DNA of 64,000 nucleotides from Cacajao melanocephalus (taxonomy: Eukaryota > Chordata > Mammalia > Primates > Pitheciidae): the NCBI GenBank assembly GCA_963573385.1, contig CAUYLG010065503.1, forward strand, positions 120,683 to 184,682, in the 5' to 3' direction. Numbering within the stretch: the stretch's first letter is position 1; each line of letters starts with the position of its first letter. Position numbers and translations under genes: made by a program. The notes under the pieces are model-generated. The model saw only the letters and a program-made list of their open reading frames with translations. It had not been told where the DNA came from and searched no databases. Below, in pieces: positions 13,759-29,742 of this stretch.

Positions 13759-15114
13759 AGTATCTTATTTTGTGCTGACGCCTATCTCAAACATGGAACA
13801 AAAATTAATAGATGTGGCTCCTGCCATAGTCAGCATGTGAGTTAGGGTAAACACATGAAACAGAGCCTCATCATGCAGAAAGTGTGAGATGGAGAAGGAG
13901 TGCGGGGGAAATACTTCGAAAAGGTGACATGGGCTGATTTTGGAGGACGAGCAGAAGTTTGCCTTCCAGTAAGGGAGGAGAAGCACATTTCAGGCATGAA
14001 AAGGCTGACATGCTCAGCGAACATCGGAGCACTGTGTGGCAGAAGCTCAATGTGAATAAGGAGAGATTTGCAGAAGGGGCCACCACACGATGTGGTGAGA
14101 CTGAGAGGCAGGCAGATCTTCAAGACATCAGGGCACAGCAGAGGACTTCAAGTAGGGCATAGCATGGCCACTTTGGACTTTTAGAGGCATGATGGTGCCA
14201 GTAATGCGGAAAGTGGATAGGAGGACTCAGGAACTAAAGGGAGATCAAAGCTGGCATCATAATCCAGATAAGATGGTGAACATCACCCAGGCAGCAGAAT
14301 TGGGGCTCAAGAAAGGCAAATTTCAGAGAATGTTTGAAATGGACTCATCAGGTTTAGGTGTGAGGAGAAAAGGGGAAGGTTATCAAGGTGGATTCTGAGA
14401 TTTCTAACAGTGCACAAAATCCAGGGCTCTGCAATGCCGTAGCATTTAGCACTGTTTTCCTCAGAAATGTTTGTTGGTGATAATATTAAGGGAGCGAAAA
14501 TAGTTAACTTGTTCTGTCCTGAGAACCATATTAACGAAACACCCTAGAAGGAAAAAGAAACCTGGGCATTTTGAAATACACCCTCTTGGCTTCCTCTGAA
14601 ATAGTACCTCCTCCCATCCAAGGTCTCCCTCCCTGAGACAATTGGCCATCCCTCCCTTGACCCTGAGCTGCTGAAAGAAAACAGCCCTACACAGGGTGTG
14701 GGGACAGCCATTGGAGGGGAAGAGAGGAAGAGCCAGGAGTGGTTAGTCAGCGGGGAGGGATGGGGCCATGCATGGCTCTCCTGGGCCAGGCTGCAATTCT
14801 CCACCTCCCTGGGAAAGAGTCAAGGTCAAGGAGAGCACCTTCACATCTGTGGCTCAGACACCAAGACACTGAACTGAACACAGTTAAATGTTCTGCTTTG
14901 ACATTCAGCTAAGACCATCTGCATTTGCACTTCAGAAATTACTTATTAGCAAGGAGCATCATAAGCTGCAAGTGAACTTATTCTCAAGAGCTGAAAGCCG
15001 CTTTAATAGAATGAGATTGGATTTGCACCATGTAATCTCAGCTCTCATTAAGCAGAAACAGTTCACAAATGTTAGGAGTCAGTTTTGCCCTTGGCTGACT
15101 TAGAATCTAGCCAC

Positions 15115-15260
15115 ACCTCTGCCATATACCACTTATCTCTCAGGCTTCATCTGTGAAATGAATGGGAGTAACAGCAACATCCACCTCACAGCTTCAGGTA
15201 AGAGTAAAATAACACAAGGTACATAAAGCACTCAGCACAGTTCCTACCACAAACTTGTTT
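15115..15260 (-). repeat. MIR fragment
   Basis: GGCTTCATCTGTGAAATGAA, CCACCTCACAGCTTCAGG and AAAGCACTCAGCACAGTTCC are the antisense MIR words in order. Confidence 0.7.
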
Positions 15261-15534
15261 GATTCAGCCTTATTATCCATTTTTATGAATATAAAGTATT
15301 ATTGTAAATGGAATTTATTTTTATGCATTAGAACTTTTAAAAATGTGCTTTTATAATGATTCTGTGACTTAATTTCAATCCTTTCTATCAGGCATAAATA
15401 AAGCTCAAAAGAATAATCTATTGTGATATAAGTAAGCCTCAATTCACATGCTATTATAGATGTATAAATCAAATATCATAAGTAAATCATTTCGAATCTG
15501 CTAAGGAAATAACTACTGCAACAAAGGGCATTTG

Positions 15535-15640
15535 TGTAATGGGTAAGAGCACTGGCTTTGGAGTCAGACAGACCTAAGATCAAACCCAGGCACTTCCATT
15601 TACTAGCCTCACCTTCTTAATCTGTAAAATGGGTATATGT
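15535..15640 (-). repeat. MIR fragment
   Basis: AGCACTGGCTTTGGAGTCAG, then CTTAATCTGTAAAATGGGTA is a clear antisense MIR. Confidence 0.8.
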
Positions 15641-16764
15641 TCATTTATTCATTGAATGTTTACTGAAGGCTACTGTATGCCAAACACTGCTCAAGTAAAG
15701 TAGCACCTCCTTGGAGCATTAGGAAAGATGACGGAAAGCAGCTAGCCCAGGGCCTGGCACAAAGGATCCAGGAAATGAGAGCTGCTGCTATTTATGAAGC
15801 ACTCACTCCCTGTGCTGGAACTGGGGACAGAGACAGTGAGACATGGTCTTTGCCCTTGGGAGTTTATAGTCCTGAAGAGAAGACAAACAAATGGAGGGGT
15901 GATGGCAGCACAGGGTCCAGGTGCTCTGTACAACAGGGACAGAAACACAGAGAGCTGAGGAGCACAGAAGGGAACCAAACTCAGGCTGAGGCAGAAACAT
16001 CGTGGAGCTTCTCCCGGAGGAGGTGGCATCCGAATTCACCAGATAGAGCAGACGAGCAAAGCATTTGCATTCGGGCCCCCTGGTTCCTTTCCTCAACTGC
16101 CTTTGCTGCTGGCGAGAAGAGAGTTCTGTGAAATTCCTGGCTTTCTGCTCCCACATTGATGGGATCACTACAGCTCAGGAGGAAACACCTGCATAATAAC
16201 TGCATGCTTTAAAATATCAGTTAAGTGCATCTGAACTGCTTCTGCTCTCCTTGCCTTGTTACCAGATCCATGAAAAACTCACGACCCCTCTCTCCCTGGG
16301 TTTGGGGAGTTGGACACAATGATCAAACTGAACGTTAATGCAGCCTTTTTTTGCCAGAGCCTCAGAGACTGCAGAATCGAGAGTTTAAGGGGAGAGAAGA
16401 AGGGCCTGAGTGTGGCTATGTGGTGGTTTGTGAGTGGTGAGGCTCCAGCAGGAGTGGGACTTATGATTTCTCTAGGCACCCAAATTCAATCCTTGCTTCC
16501 AAGTTCCCCTGTAAACATTTCACAAATCCTACCACCAGGAGGTGCTGTCATCCCACCGCTGTGCAGGCTCTCCAAAGAAGCCCGAAACTCAGGATCGCCA
16601 ATTCTTTCACCTCAAGATCTTTTCTTCATAAAGTGTGCCTGGAAAATATCGTAGCTTTATAACCTTTTATAATCAACAAGTTTTAAAATTGTAAAGATGG
16701 AAAGGACTAAATGAAAAAATGCAGAACAGAAAGATGGATGTCTAATGTTGGGGAAAAAAAAGGC

Positions 16765-18640
<1,876 letters not shown>

Positions 18641-18660
18641 GTACTGAAAAGAACAGTCTT

Positions 18661-18936
18661 GGCCAGGGGCGGTGGCTCACCACTGTAATCCCAGCACTTT
18701 GGGAGGCTGAGGTGGGCGGATCACCTGAGGTCGGGAGTTTGAGACCAGCCTGACCAACATAGAGAAACCCTGTCTCTACTAAAAATACAAAATTAATCAG
18801 GCATGGTAATCCCAGCTATTCGGGAGGCTGAGGCAGGAGAATTGCTTGAACCTGGGAGGTGGAGGTTGTGATGAGATAGCACCATTGCACTCCAGCCTGG
18901 ATAACAAGAGCAAAACTCTATCTCAAAAAAAAAAAA
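18661..18936 (+). repeat. Alu with TSD
   Basis: Sense Alu with a short deletion in the middle. AAAAGAACAGTCTT is duplicated at 18647-18660 and 18937-18950. Confidence 0.95.
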
Positions 18937-19045
18937 AAAAGAACAGTCTTATACAGCTATACAAAAGGTGTGTTATCTCAGTGAATTCTCACAATTGTGA
19001 TGTGGTTCTTAGTTTGTTATATAGACTTTTTAAAAAGCTGACGCT

Positions 19046-19190
19046 GGCAGGGCGTGGTGGCTCACACCTGTAATCACTGCACTTTGGGAGGCCTAGGTGG
19101 GAGGACTGAGTTCAGGAGTTTGAGACCAGCCTGGGCAATATAGTGAAACCTCCATGTCTATTTAAAAAAGAGAGAGAGAGAAAAAAAAAG
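19046..19190 (+). repeat. Alu left monomer (FLAM-like)
   Basis: GGCAGGGCGTGGTGGCTCAC through CTATTTAAAAAAGAGAGAGA; a single monomer only, with no clear TSD. Confidence 0.8.
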
Positions 19191-19324
19191 AAAGAAACTG
19201 ATTACATAGAGGAGGTGAGTAACTTGCATGAGGAATATATAGTAAGGGGAATGCTTGAGTTCAAACCAGGGTTCATCTGAATCCAAAATACCAGCTCTTT
19301 CCACTAGACTAGACTGCTTAAATT

Positions 19325-19500
19325 AAGTAATGACAATACTAGCATTTATTGAGCACTTACTATATGCTAAGCACTGATCTAAGCACTTTACTCATACCAA
19401 CTCATGTAGTCCTCACAATAACCCTATGATATGATAGATAATGTAACTCCCATTTTACAGGTAAGTATGCAAGTCACACAGCTAGCAAGCTGCTAGTATC
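19325..19500 (+). repeat. MIR, well preserved
   Basis: CATTTATTGAGCACTTACTA, TGCTAAGCACTGATCTAAGC and CCCATTTTACAGGTAAGTAT, then ACACAGCTAGCAAG are near-consensus. Confidence 0.92.
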
Positions 19501-19811
19501 TGTGCTCTTATGGAAAGATGAATCAATGCTATAAACAATGTTTCATTCTGAAATCGAGTAAAATGTTCGTTTCTTCCTTTTCCATGAAGATTATCATAAA
19601 GGTCTAAAAATAATAACATCAACATTAATTCAGTAGGTAGATGAGAGTTTCTTATTAAGACTCTGAAAGGATGAAGGAAACAAAGAGACCAATTTGGGGC
19701 TCTAAGAATGTGAAGAGTCGTAATAATCCACAAGACTTTACCCACTTTACTCATCTTTGTCTTAAAATAGTATACTTCACATTTATCCTTCAAGGCACAG
19801 TGTCTTTTGTT

Positions 19812-20190
<379 letters not shown>

Positions 20191-20379
20191 TAAAATATGT
20201 ATTAAGGCAACAGACTATTTCATTTTGAAGAAAATTAATCAGGCTTTTCCCTTTAGCCATATGACACATGTGTACTTTACATGGCTTCAGATGGCCACTA
20301 CACTTGACAAGTCATCTGTCAAAAGTCAAAATGGTCTCTCTAAAAACAATAGCTAGGATAAAACTGTGAACATTTGTGA

Positions 20380-20696
<317 letters not shown>

Positions 20697-20789
20697 ACAT
20701 TTGTGAAATTCTACTCCTGGAGTGTCTTCATATTTCTGTCCCCATTATAGATGGTCAATTCGCCCATCTTCTTGGTCAGCTAACAAAAA

Positions 20790-20970
20790 TTGTTCTGCCA
20801 CTCAGTAGTTTTGTGACCTGTGAGAAAATAAATTAGCCTCTTGGTGCCTCTGCTTTCTGATTTATGAAAGAGAGTCAGAGGTTTCTATGGGGAACAAATG
20901 AATGAATATGTGTGAAGTGATTAGAACAGGGTCTGGCACATAGGGTGTACTTGATAAAAATTATAAGTTT
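20790..20970 (-). repeat. MIR fragment
   Basis: GTTTTGTGACCTGTGAG, a degraded cap of Cs/Ts and GAACAGGGTCTGGCACATAG in antisense MIR order. Confidence 0.75.
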
Positions 20971-21062
20971 TGGAGTATTTAAATTGTTAGTACAGTATTT
21001 TCTCGTGAAGCTTGTTTTGAATGGAAAGTAGTGCATCAGAAACATTGTTATGGTAACTTTCT

Positions 21063-21195
21063 TTCTTTTTTCTTTTTTAGAGATGGGGTTTCTCCATGTT
21101 GGTCAGGCTGATCTCGAACTCCCGACCTCAGGTGATCCGCCCACCTTGCCCTCCCAAAGTGCTGGAATTACAGGCGTGAGCCACCGTGCCCAGCC
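21063..21195 (-). repeat. Single-monomer Alu insertion with TSD
   Basis: Antisense left monomer only, with an A-rich tail (CTTTTTTCTTTTTT on the + strand). The 14-bp duplication TATGGTAACTTTCT sits at 21049-21062 and 21196-21209, so the monomer was inserted as such. Confidence 0.93.
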
Positions 21196-21268
21196 TATGG
21201 TAACTTTCTAGTCCAGGGAATTGCACACTTTTTACAAGCGTTTCCTTTGTCCCCCATACCACCAACAG

Positions 21269-21458
21269 GGATTATCTCAATGATGAAGCCTTATGGAACA
21301 AGTGCCAACAGCCCCTCAATGTTGTTCCCTGGAATCTGACCCTCTTCTCCATCCTGCTGGTCGTAGGAGGAATCCAGATGGTTCTCTGTGCCATCCAGGT
21401 GGTCAATGGCCTCCTGGGGACCCTCTGTGGAGACTGCCAGTGTTGCGGCTGCTGTGGG
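21269..21458 (+). CDS. TM4SF4: TM4SF4 coding exon (residues ~134-197)
   Basis: The first base completes the split glycine, then 63 codons follow. The product covers the rest of the large extracellular loop (DYLNDEALWNKC, then PLNVVPWNLT with an NLT sequon), the fourth transmembrane helix (LFSILLVVGGIQMVLCAIQV) and the start of the Cys-rich cytoplasmic tail (CGDCQCCGCCG). The acceptor is ACCAACAG at 21261-21268 with a fairly weak pyrimidine tract; the donor is GTAAG at 21459. The exon ends on a codon boundary. Two adjacent residues after the loop cysteine are Gln-Gln here where I remember Arg-Glu in human. The Cys cluster is typical of L6-family tails and is a candidate for palmitoylation, which is inference. 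Confidence 0.97.
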
Positions 21459-22097
21459 GTAAGTTAAGGCCTTTGCTGTTTCTTCTCAGAATGAGGGAGG
21501 CCAGGCCAGACCACCAGCACTGAGGGAATGAGGGGGTAAGTGTACCACCTGCAGAAAACCAGCCCAGGTTAGGAAGTTCAGTCAGCCCAGTCTGTCAGCT
21601 AATGGAGACAGAGACATTGCATTACTGGAACGCAGAGCATGTTAAAACACCCAGGCTGAAGCTGGCCATAATCAGCCTCACAACCAGCTGACCATAGTTC
21701 TGGAGACAAAGGACTCCGTCTATATATGAACATTTACAATGATGTTTATATGAAGATCCACCTGAAGTGAACATTTGTCATATGGATACAGTGTCGGCAA
21801 CAGCACATCATGGTCTGACCTGGCATGTTCTCACTTCCTCAGATGAACAGAACATACCAATGTGAAACCTAGATTTGATATGATTTCTGATACAGATAAA
21901 GAGGTAGTTCTTATATGGGAAGAAAAAAATGAAATCACTCAGGCTTTAGTCTCTAAATAGTATTGTAAAATACCAACAACAAAATACTAAAAAACAGACT
22001 TGCGGACTGTAAGACAGTCTGATTATTTCAACTAGCACCCAAATCAAATTAGGCAATTGTTCACTCACATACACAAAATTATTAAAAGCACAGATTG

Positions 22098-22413
<316 letters not shown>

Positions 22414-22572
22414 AAAAGCACAGATTGGTGAGAAAAAAAAAGAAAACTTGAGAGTTCCCTAATGGGGGATTATGTAAATATATGTAAATGTAAATAAAGG
22501 TCTGTTCACTTAACATAATATTATGGTAAAACTTTAAATGACTCAAATTATTTTATTTAAATTTTAAATAAG

Positions 22573-22741
<169 letters not shown>

Positions 22742-23054
22742 TTAAACAAGCATTACATGTATATAACTCAAAAACTAAATATGTGCATGTGTACGCACAC
22801 AGAGAAATATATAAAGTTATTCAGTTGGAAAGCCTCCCTCCGGCCTTTGTCTTCTATCCACCCAGTTCCCTCCAGTCTCCTCACCTAGGTAAGGTTACAT
22901 AATTTCTTATATAACCTGTCATAGTATCTCTTTTTATTAATCTCCCTGTCTTAAAAGAATATTTCACCCAAAACTGTGGTAATATTGAAAATCCTTAAAT
23001 AACAAAACCTAAATCCTTTTGTTATTTAGCAGGATACAAAAATTGTACATAATA

Positions 23055-23186
23055 GGCCTGGTGTGGTGGCTCACGCCTGTAATCCAAACACTTTGGAGGC
23101 CAGGGCGGGCGGATCACCTGAGGTCGGGAGTTCAAGACCAGCCTGACCAACATGGTGAAACCCCATCTTTAAAATAAAAAAGAAAA
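23055..23186 (+). repeat. Single-monomer Alu insertion with TSD
   Basis: 132-bp left monomer ending CATCTTTAAAATAAAA. The 17-bp duplication AAAAATTGTACATAATA is perfect at 23038-23054 and 23187-23203. It carries AATCCAAACACTTTGGAGGC, which differs from the usual CCCAGCACTTTGGGAGG. Confidence 0.95.
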
Positions 23187-23675
23187 AAAAATTGTACATA
23201 ATATACAATTATATGAGTAGGAGAAAATAAAATTGTGTGAATAGAAAAAAAAAAAACTAAACGAAATTCAACCAAAAGTTAATCATTTCTAAGTAAGAAG
23301 ACTGACTTTTTCCCTTTAATCAGTCTACAGTATAAAAAAATTTTAATTATCTGTTACTTTATGAAAATGGAAAATACAAATAAGTCTCCCAAATCAGCAC
23401 TAAAATGCATGTATTCACTGTGTATTGCATTTTATTCTACAAATTTTCAGTTCTATTGTATTGTATTTAAATGTTTTGGTCTTTAAACATTACTACCAAC
23501 TAGTAATCCACCAAAGTTATTTTTATGATAGCAGTTGAAAATATTGAGCATTTAAATCTTGTAATTAATCCAGAATGAATTAATGTTTGCTAAATTATAA
23601 ATTGAAGTTTCAGTTCCTATATAGTTTAGCTGGATGGCAAATTTTCTTTGCAAGATTTATTGAAAATATGACTTT

Positions 23676-24026
23676 GGCCGGGCACAGTGGTTCACACCTG
23701 CAATCCCAGCACTTTGGGAGGCCAAAGCAGGAGGATCACTTGAGCCCAAGAGCTCAAGACCAGCCATGAACTGGTCTTGACCATGACAACATGGCAAAAC
23801 CCTATCTCTACCATAAATACAAAAAATTAACCAGATGTGGTGGCATGCAACTGTAGTCCCAGCTACTCAGGAGGCTGAGCTAGGAGCATCACCTGAGCCC
23901 AGGATGCTGAGTCTGCATGAGCTGAGATCTTGTCACTGCACTGCACCCTGGATAACAGAACAAGACCCTTCCTAAAAAAAAAAAAAAAGAAAGAAAGAAA
24001 GAAACAAAAGAAAAGAAAGAAAGAAA
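23676..24026 (+). repeat. Alu with internal snap-back insertion
   Basis: Sense Alu with a (GAAA)n tail, flanked by GAAAATATGAC and GAAAATATGAT. Near 23754-23780 it holds an extra segment in which TCAAGACCAG is followed seven bases later by its reverse complement CTGGTCTTGA. Confidence 0.93.
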
Positions 24027-24349
24027 GAAAATATGATTACTCTTTGAATTGTTTATAATACTCTGCTAAATCTGAGAATTATCTCTCAATTTAAAAACAC
24101 ACTCATAGGTGTCAGTACGTTGATTCCTTTTAGTGATTTTCATTTATTTGGACACCATATTTTGGAGATCTTAACGGCCGAGTCACTTGACAGTTAAAAG
24201 ACAGTAGATGGACTCCATGGTTGTTAGTGCGTGGGCACCAGAGACTCACAGAGGATGAATCTACACCACCAGAATTGTCTATTTTTTTCCTTCCTTTCTT
24301 CTTCCCTCCTTTCATCTCTCCGCTGTCTCTCTTCCTGCTCCTCCTCCAA

Positions 24350-24560
24350 TGTTTTATTTTGAAAACTTCAAATCTACATAAAGTTGAAGAAATGGTGCAA
24401 TGAACACCTGTACACTTTCACCTGTGTTCCCAAAATTGTTAATATTTGCTCACCCTCTGTCTTTCTGGACTCTTGGAAAGTAATTTTTGGACATGAGAAA
24501 ATTTCACTACTAAATATTTCAGTGCACAAGAGCTGCAGTTTTAAAGTCAATCTGCTGAAG
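24350..24560. repeat. Ancient L1M-type fragment
   Basis: AAATCTACATAAAGTTGAAG, GTGCAATGAACACCTGTACA and CCCAAAATTGTTAATATTTG resemble a widespread mammalian L1M segment that also appears at 48600. The exact subfamily is unknown to me. Confidence 0.5.
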
Positions 24561-24619
24561 ATTCCTTTCTCGTGGGCAGCTGGCCTCTCATGGGGCTGGT
24601 CAGCATTCTTGCCCCAGTA

Positions 24620-25200
24620 GGACACTGCAGAAAGACTTGGGCTCTCAGCCTAGTTCCACAGCTTACTAGCTGAGTGACCCCAGCAAGCTGACTAACTTCT
24701 AATAGCCTCAGTTATTCCAACTGCCTCTTGCCTAATTTATGGAAAGATTGTGAGATCAACGTCTATCCATTTAGGCAGAAAGTATTTACTGAGAACTTTC
24801 TGAGCCTGGCACAGTCCTTAAATGAAGTGATAGTTGGGAATGCGCCTTAAAATCCATGCTATGAGACCTGATTTGAATGTCAGCTGTGTGGTCTTGGCCC
24901 AGTCAATTGCCCTCAACTGTTCCTTGTCTGTAAAATGTGGCCATTAATACCTAACCTACCCCTACGGTTGTCAATGGGATGCCTAGTGCAAGGTAACAAG
25001 CATGAATTCATTTGAACCCTTAGAAGGCTTAGTAAATGGCAATGAATGCTATTTACTACCTTGTGTAAGTCAGTGAGGTAGCATAGCTTCAAGTTTCCTT
25101 GAAAACAATCTCTGGGTTCAGCCTCCCTGGTTCAAATCCCAGCTCTCCTACTTGTTAGTGGTGGCTTTCCACATGGCACTTGGTCTCTCAGCACCTCTTA
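24620..25200 (-). repeat. Cluster of MIR-type fragments
   Basis: Three separate antisense MIR-like pieces occur here: about 24640-24760 (AGCTGAGTGACCCCAGCAAG), 24850-25060 (TTGTCTGTAAAATGTGGCCA) and 25075-25195 (TGGTTCAAATCCCAGCTCTC). Confidence 0.65.
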
Positions 25201-25229
25201 CCAAAATTATTTTTTAAAATAAATGATGC

Positions 25230-25418
25230 ATATTGTATACAATGTATTCTCCTCAGGTGATGGGTGCACTGCAATCTCAGAATTCATCAGTACCTAATTC
25301 ATCCACGGAACCGAAAACCACTTGTAGCCCAAAAGCTATTGAAAATTTAAAAAATTAAAAAACAAAATAAAACAAAAATAAATAAATAAAATGTAACTTT
25401 TCTGAGGGATAAATAAAT
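25230..25418 (+). mobile_element. 5'-truncated L1 3' end with TSD
   Basis: GGTGATGGGTGCACTGCAAT, AACCGAAAACCACTTGTAGC and AAAAGCTATTGAAAATTTAA form an L1PB/PA16-like 3' UTR with an A-rich tail. AAATAAATGATGC occurs before it (within 25216-25229) and after it (25419-25431). Confidence 0.8.
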
Positions 25419-25431
25419 AAATAAATGATGC

Positions 25432-25853
<422 letters not shown>

Positions 25854-25974
25854 TCAATAGGCAACCAATAAGGGCAGGAGGAAGGCAGGTGATGGGGATG
25901 GGAAGAAGGAGGGAAAAAGGAAGCATTTACATAAATAATGACGTCATAATTAATTCACCTTTTCTACCTTCTAG

Positions 25975-25992
25975 GGAGATGGACCCGTTTAA
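25975..25992 (+). CDS. TM4SF4: TM4SF4 last coding exon, C-terminus
   Basis: After the acceptor TACCTTCTAG the frame reads GDGPV and stops at TAA (25990-25992). Joined to the previous exon this gives a tail ending CGCCGGDGPV, as expected for TM4SF4, and a total of 202 residues if the missing N-terminal part is of normal length. Only 18 bases of the exon are coding; the rest is 3' UTR. Confidence 0.97.
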   Translation, partial: GDGPV

Positions 25993-26905
<913 letters not shown>

Positions 26906-27139
26906 GTAAAAAAAGATTGTGTGTGTTTTAGGAGGGAGAGGCAAAAGGTTGAAAGAATAACAATTCATCTTTTCTACAAACGCTTCCTTCGATCAAACAA
27001 AAAAAGTATTTAAAAAATTGATTTGAGTAATAATCTTGTCAGCCTGTTGCCCAGGGTTGAAGTAATAAGTATTATTATTCTATGTATCATATTAAGACTA
27101 ACTGGTTTTATGAGTCATGCACTAATAGGACATCAGATC

Positions 27140-27245
27140 CATTCTGTTGATTTGTGTTCAAACCGAAACTCCACCACAAACCAGTTTAGGGGTTCTGGGA
27201 CAGTTATTTCAAAGTCTCAGTTTCCCCATTTATAAAAGGACATGA
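27140..27245 (-). repeat. MIR fragment
   Basis: CAAACCGAAACTCCACCACA, then TCAGTTTCCCCATTTATAAA. Confidence 0.65.
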
Positions 27246-27642
27246 GAGGCAATCAGTTATACAGGAAATTTTGAAGTGACCAAGGGTGAAGCAAAGGCCC
27301 ATGGGACTGTCAGCATGACTGTGTGCAATAAGAAGGGTCTCAGGGAATTCCAAGCCAGAAAGTCTCCCTTTTGCCCCTGCCAAGCGAATAGGCTGCACCA
27401 TGTAGCTCAGGCATACTGAAAACTGGGTTTGTCAAAGCCATCAATAAAATAATTAATGATCACCTACTGTGTGCTGGCCCCCGGGGGACTAGGCACTGAA
27501 AATACAAAGAGTTACACACTATAGTTTTGCCCTGAGTACAGTAAGAACTCTTTGAGATCAGGGATTGTGTCTGGCACCTGAAACTTAATAGGCAGAGGCA
27601 AGAAAGGCAGATAAACACTGAAGATCTCATTGTGGGAGCTAT

Positions 27643-27681
27643 AAACACACAAACACACACACACACACACATGCACACACA
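27643..27681 (+). repeat. (CA)n microsatellite
   Basis: About 19 CA-type units, interrupted by AAA and ATG. Confidence 0.95.
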
Positions 27682-27711
27682 GTGTTTAGATTCAGTTTAG
27701 TCTACTTGCTT

Positions 27712-28210
27712 TCAAACATGAGTGATCACCAAAATTACCTAGGAAATGTTCAGGAATTACAGATTCCTGAGCCACAGCCTAGACCCACTGCATCTGCAAA
27801 TCTGGGCATGAGATATGGAAGTCTGTTTTTTGTCAATCTTTTCTTTTCTTTTCTTTTTTCTTTTCTTTTTTTGAGACGAAGTCTTGCTCTGTCACCCAGG
27901 CTGGCAGCCATCTCAGCTCACTGCCATCTCCGCCTCCTGGGCTCAAGTGATTCTCAGGCCTCAGCCTCCCAAGTAGCTGGGATTACAGGCACCCACCACC
28001 ACGTCTGGCTAATTTTTGTATTTTTAGTAGAGACAGGGTTTCACCACATTGGTCAGGCTGATCTCAAACTCCTGATCTCTCAGGCAATCTGCCCGCCTCA
28101 GCCTCTCAAAGTGCTGGGATTACAGGTGTGAGCCACCGCACTGGCCAGTCATTTCATTTTTTAAAGCTCACCAGGTGATGTCGAAAACCAGCCACTTTGA
28201 GAAACCATTG
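27712..28210 (+). mobile_element. MER5A-like hAT element, split by an Alu
   Basis: 27712-27837 has ACCAAAATTACCTAGGAAAT, GATTCCTGAGCCACAGCCTA and ATCTGCAAATCTGGGCATGA. After the Alu, 28160-28210 continues with CCAGGTGATGTCG and CCACTTTGAGAAACCATTGC. The order is that of the non-autonomous DNA transposon MER5A. Confidence 0.8.
27838..28146 (-). repeat. Alu inside MER5A
   Basis: (TTTTC)n tail then a full antisense Alu ending GAGCCACCGCACTGGCC. Confidence 0.95.
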
Positions 28211-28779
28211 CCTTAGATCACCACCTGCAGGCACAAGGATGAAGACTTGAGTCAGACCCCATTACTGCCCACCAGGAGCTCACACCTCACTGACAAATAC
28301 AAGGTGTACATACTAAATACTAAAAGGTGACCCAGGTAATGATGTTCTGAGGTAATGATGTTCCAAAAGTTCAGAGGTGTCAGGCTATTAGGACTGATTC
28401 ACTTGCCTGAGTTCTTTGATGAGAGAATTTGAAAGTGGCTAAGAGGCATCAATTCTTTATTCAGGGGTTTACAGGGATTCATTATTTTAGATAAAAAGAA
28501 ATTGTAGTCATCATAAAATCTGCTCTCATTATTTTATAGATGAATGACTGAAATAACCTTTGGCAAGTTTTCACAAAAGGCCATTTTTCAAAACCAGTTA
28601 CCATAAAATTAGAGGAAATTGCTTACCATGGATAAGAGGACTTAAAAAGAAGAGATGGAAACAAAGGGAAAAGGCGAGTGCACCTCTCCCTTAGAGACAT
28701 CCCTCCATATGCACACATGCCCCCACAAGGTTGGTCTTCAGGCTGTCTAGAAACTTCTGTTACGTGAGTTGCCAAATTC

Positions 28780-28925
28780 AGTTTGCTTAATGGAGTACAT
28801 TTCTTTATTCTTCTATGCTTTGGACTACAAGTTGTTTGAAGCAAGAAAAGGATCTGATTCAAGTCTATACCCTCAGTGCCTAACCTGGCATATATTAGGC
28901 AATTCATAAATTTTTTGTGTGAATG
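28780..28925 (+). repeat. L2 3' end
   Basis: GGACTACAAGTTGTTTGAAG, CCCTCAGTGCCTAACCTGGC and TATTAGGCAATTCATAAATT match the L2 tail. Confidence 0.75.
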
Positions 28926-29025
28926 GAGGTGCCTAGAGCCCTTAATTTTCTTTCTCCTGCACTTCTTTCTGAGGTAGCATCCTTTGCCCTGAAATAAACT
29001 GAAGATTTCAAAAATGAATAGACAA

Positions 29026-29290
29026 GTCCAGGTTCAGTAGCTCACACCAGTAATCCCAACACTTGGGAGGCCAAAGCAAGAGAATCACTTGAGCCTAGAG
29101 TTCTGGACCAGCCTAGGCAACATAGTAAGCCCCTGTCTCTATAAACAATAGAAAAATTTGCCAAAAGTGATGCCACACAACTACTTAGGAGGCTGAGGCA
29201 GGTGGATTCATTGAACCTGGCAGCTGGAGGCCATGATCATGCCACTGCAGGGCCAGCCTGAGTGACAGGCTAAAAAAAATTAAAAAATAA
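29026..29290 (+). repeat. Old diverged Alu (J-like)
   Basis: CAGGTTCAGTAGCTCACACC through GCCACTGCAGGGCCAGCCTG, with several internal deletions. Confidence 0.85.
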
Positions 29291-29297
29291 TTTAAAG

Positions 29298-29590
29298 CTG
29301 GGCACAGTGGCTCACACCTGTAATCCCAACACTTTGGGAGGTCAAGGCAGGCAGATCACTTGAGGTCAGGAGTTCAAGATCAGCCTGGCCAACATGGTGA
29401 AACCCCATCTCTACTAAAAATACAAAACTTAGCTGGATGTGGCGGTGAGTGCCTGTAGTCCCAGCTACTCAGGAGGCTGAGGGGGGAGAATTGCTTGAAC
29501 CTGGGAGGCGGAGATTGCAGTAAGCTAAGATTACACCACTGCACTCCAGCCTGGGAAATAGAACAAAACTCCATCTCAAAAAACTAACAA
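29298..29590 (+). repeat. Alu (full dimer)
   Basis: Sense Alu from GCTGGGCACAGTGGCTCACA to CCATCTCAAAAAACTAACAA. Confidence 0.95.
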
Positions 29591-29613
29591 TAATTTTTTA
29601 AAACAGTTGACAA

Positions 29614-29742
29614 GGCCAGGCGTTGTGGCTCATGCCTATAATCCAAGCACTTTGGAGGCCAAGGTGGGCAGATCACCTGAGGTCGGGAGTTCAAGACCAG
29701 CCTGACCAACATGGTGAAATTCCATCTTTAAAAAAAAGAGAG
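29614..29742 (+). repeat. Single-monomer Alu insertion with TSD
   Basis: Left monomer ending CCATCTTTAAAAAAAAGAG. AGTTGACAA lies at 29605-29613 and 29743-29751. It shares ATCCAAGCACTTTGGAGGCC and CATCTTTAAAA with the copy at 23055. Confidence 0.93.

Noticed and set aside
15775..16168. Overlapping frames of 118 (+) and 121 (-) codons in the TM4SF4 intron
   Set aside because: No recognisable protein, and frames on both strands over the same DNA usually mean low stop density by chance. No splice evidence.
27682..28131. Open frame of 149 codons
   Set aside because: It runs through MER5A and then an antisense Alu; the Alu part gives the usual Alu-derived peptide. No start context, splice sites or other gene evidence.
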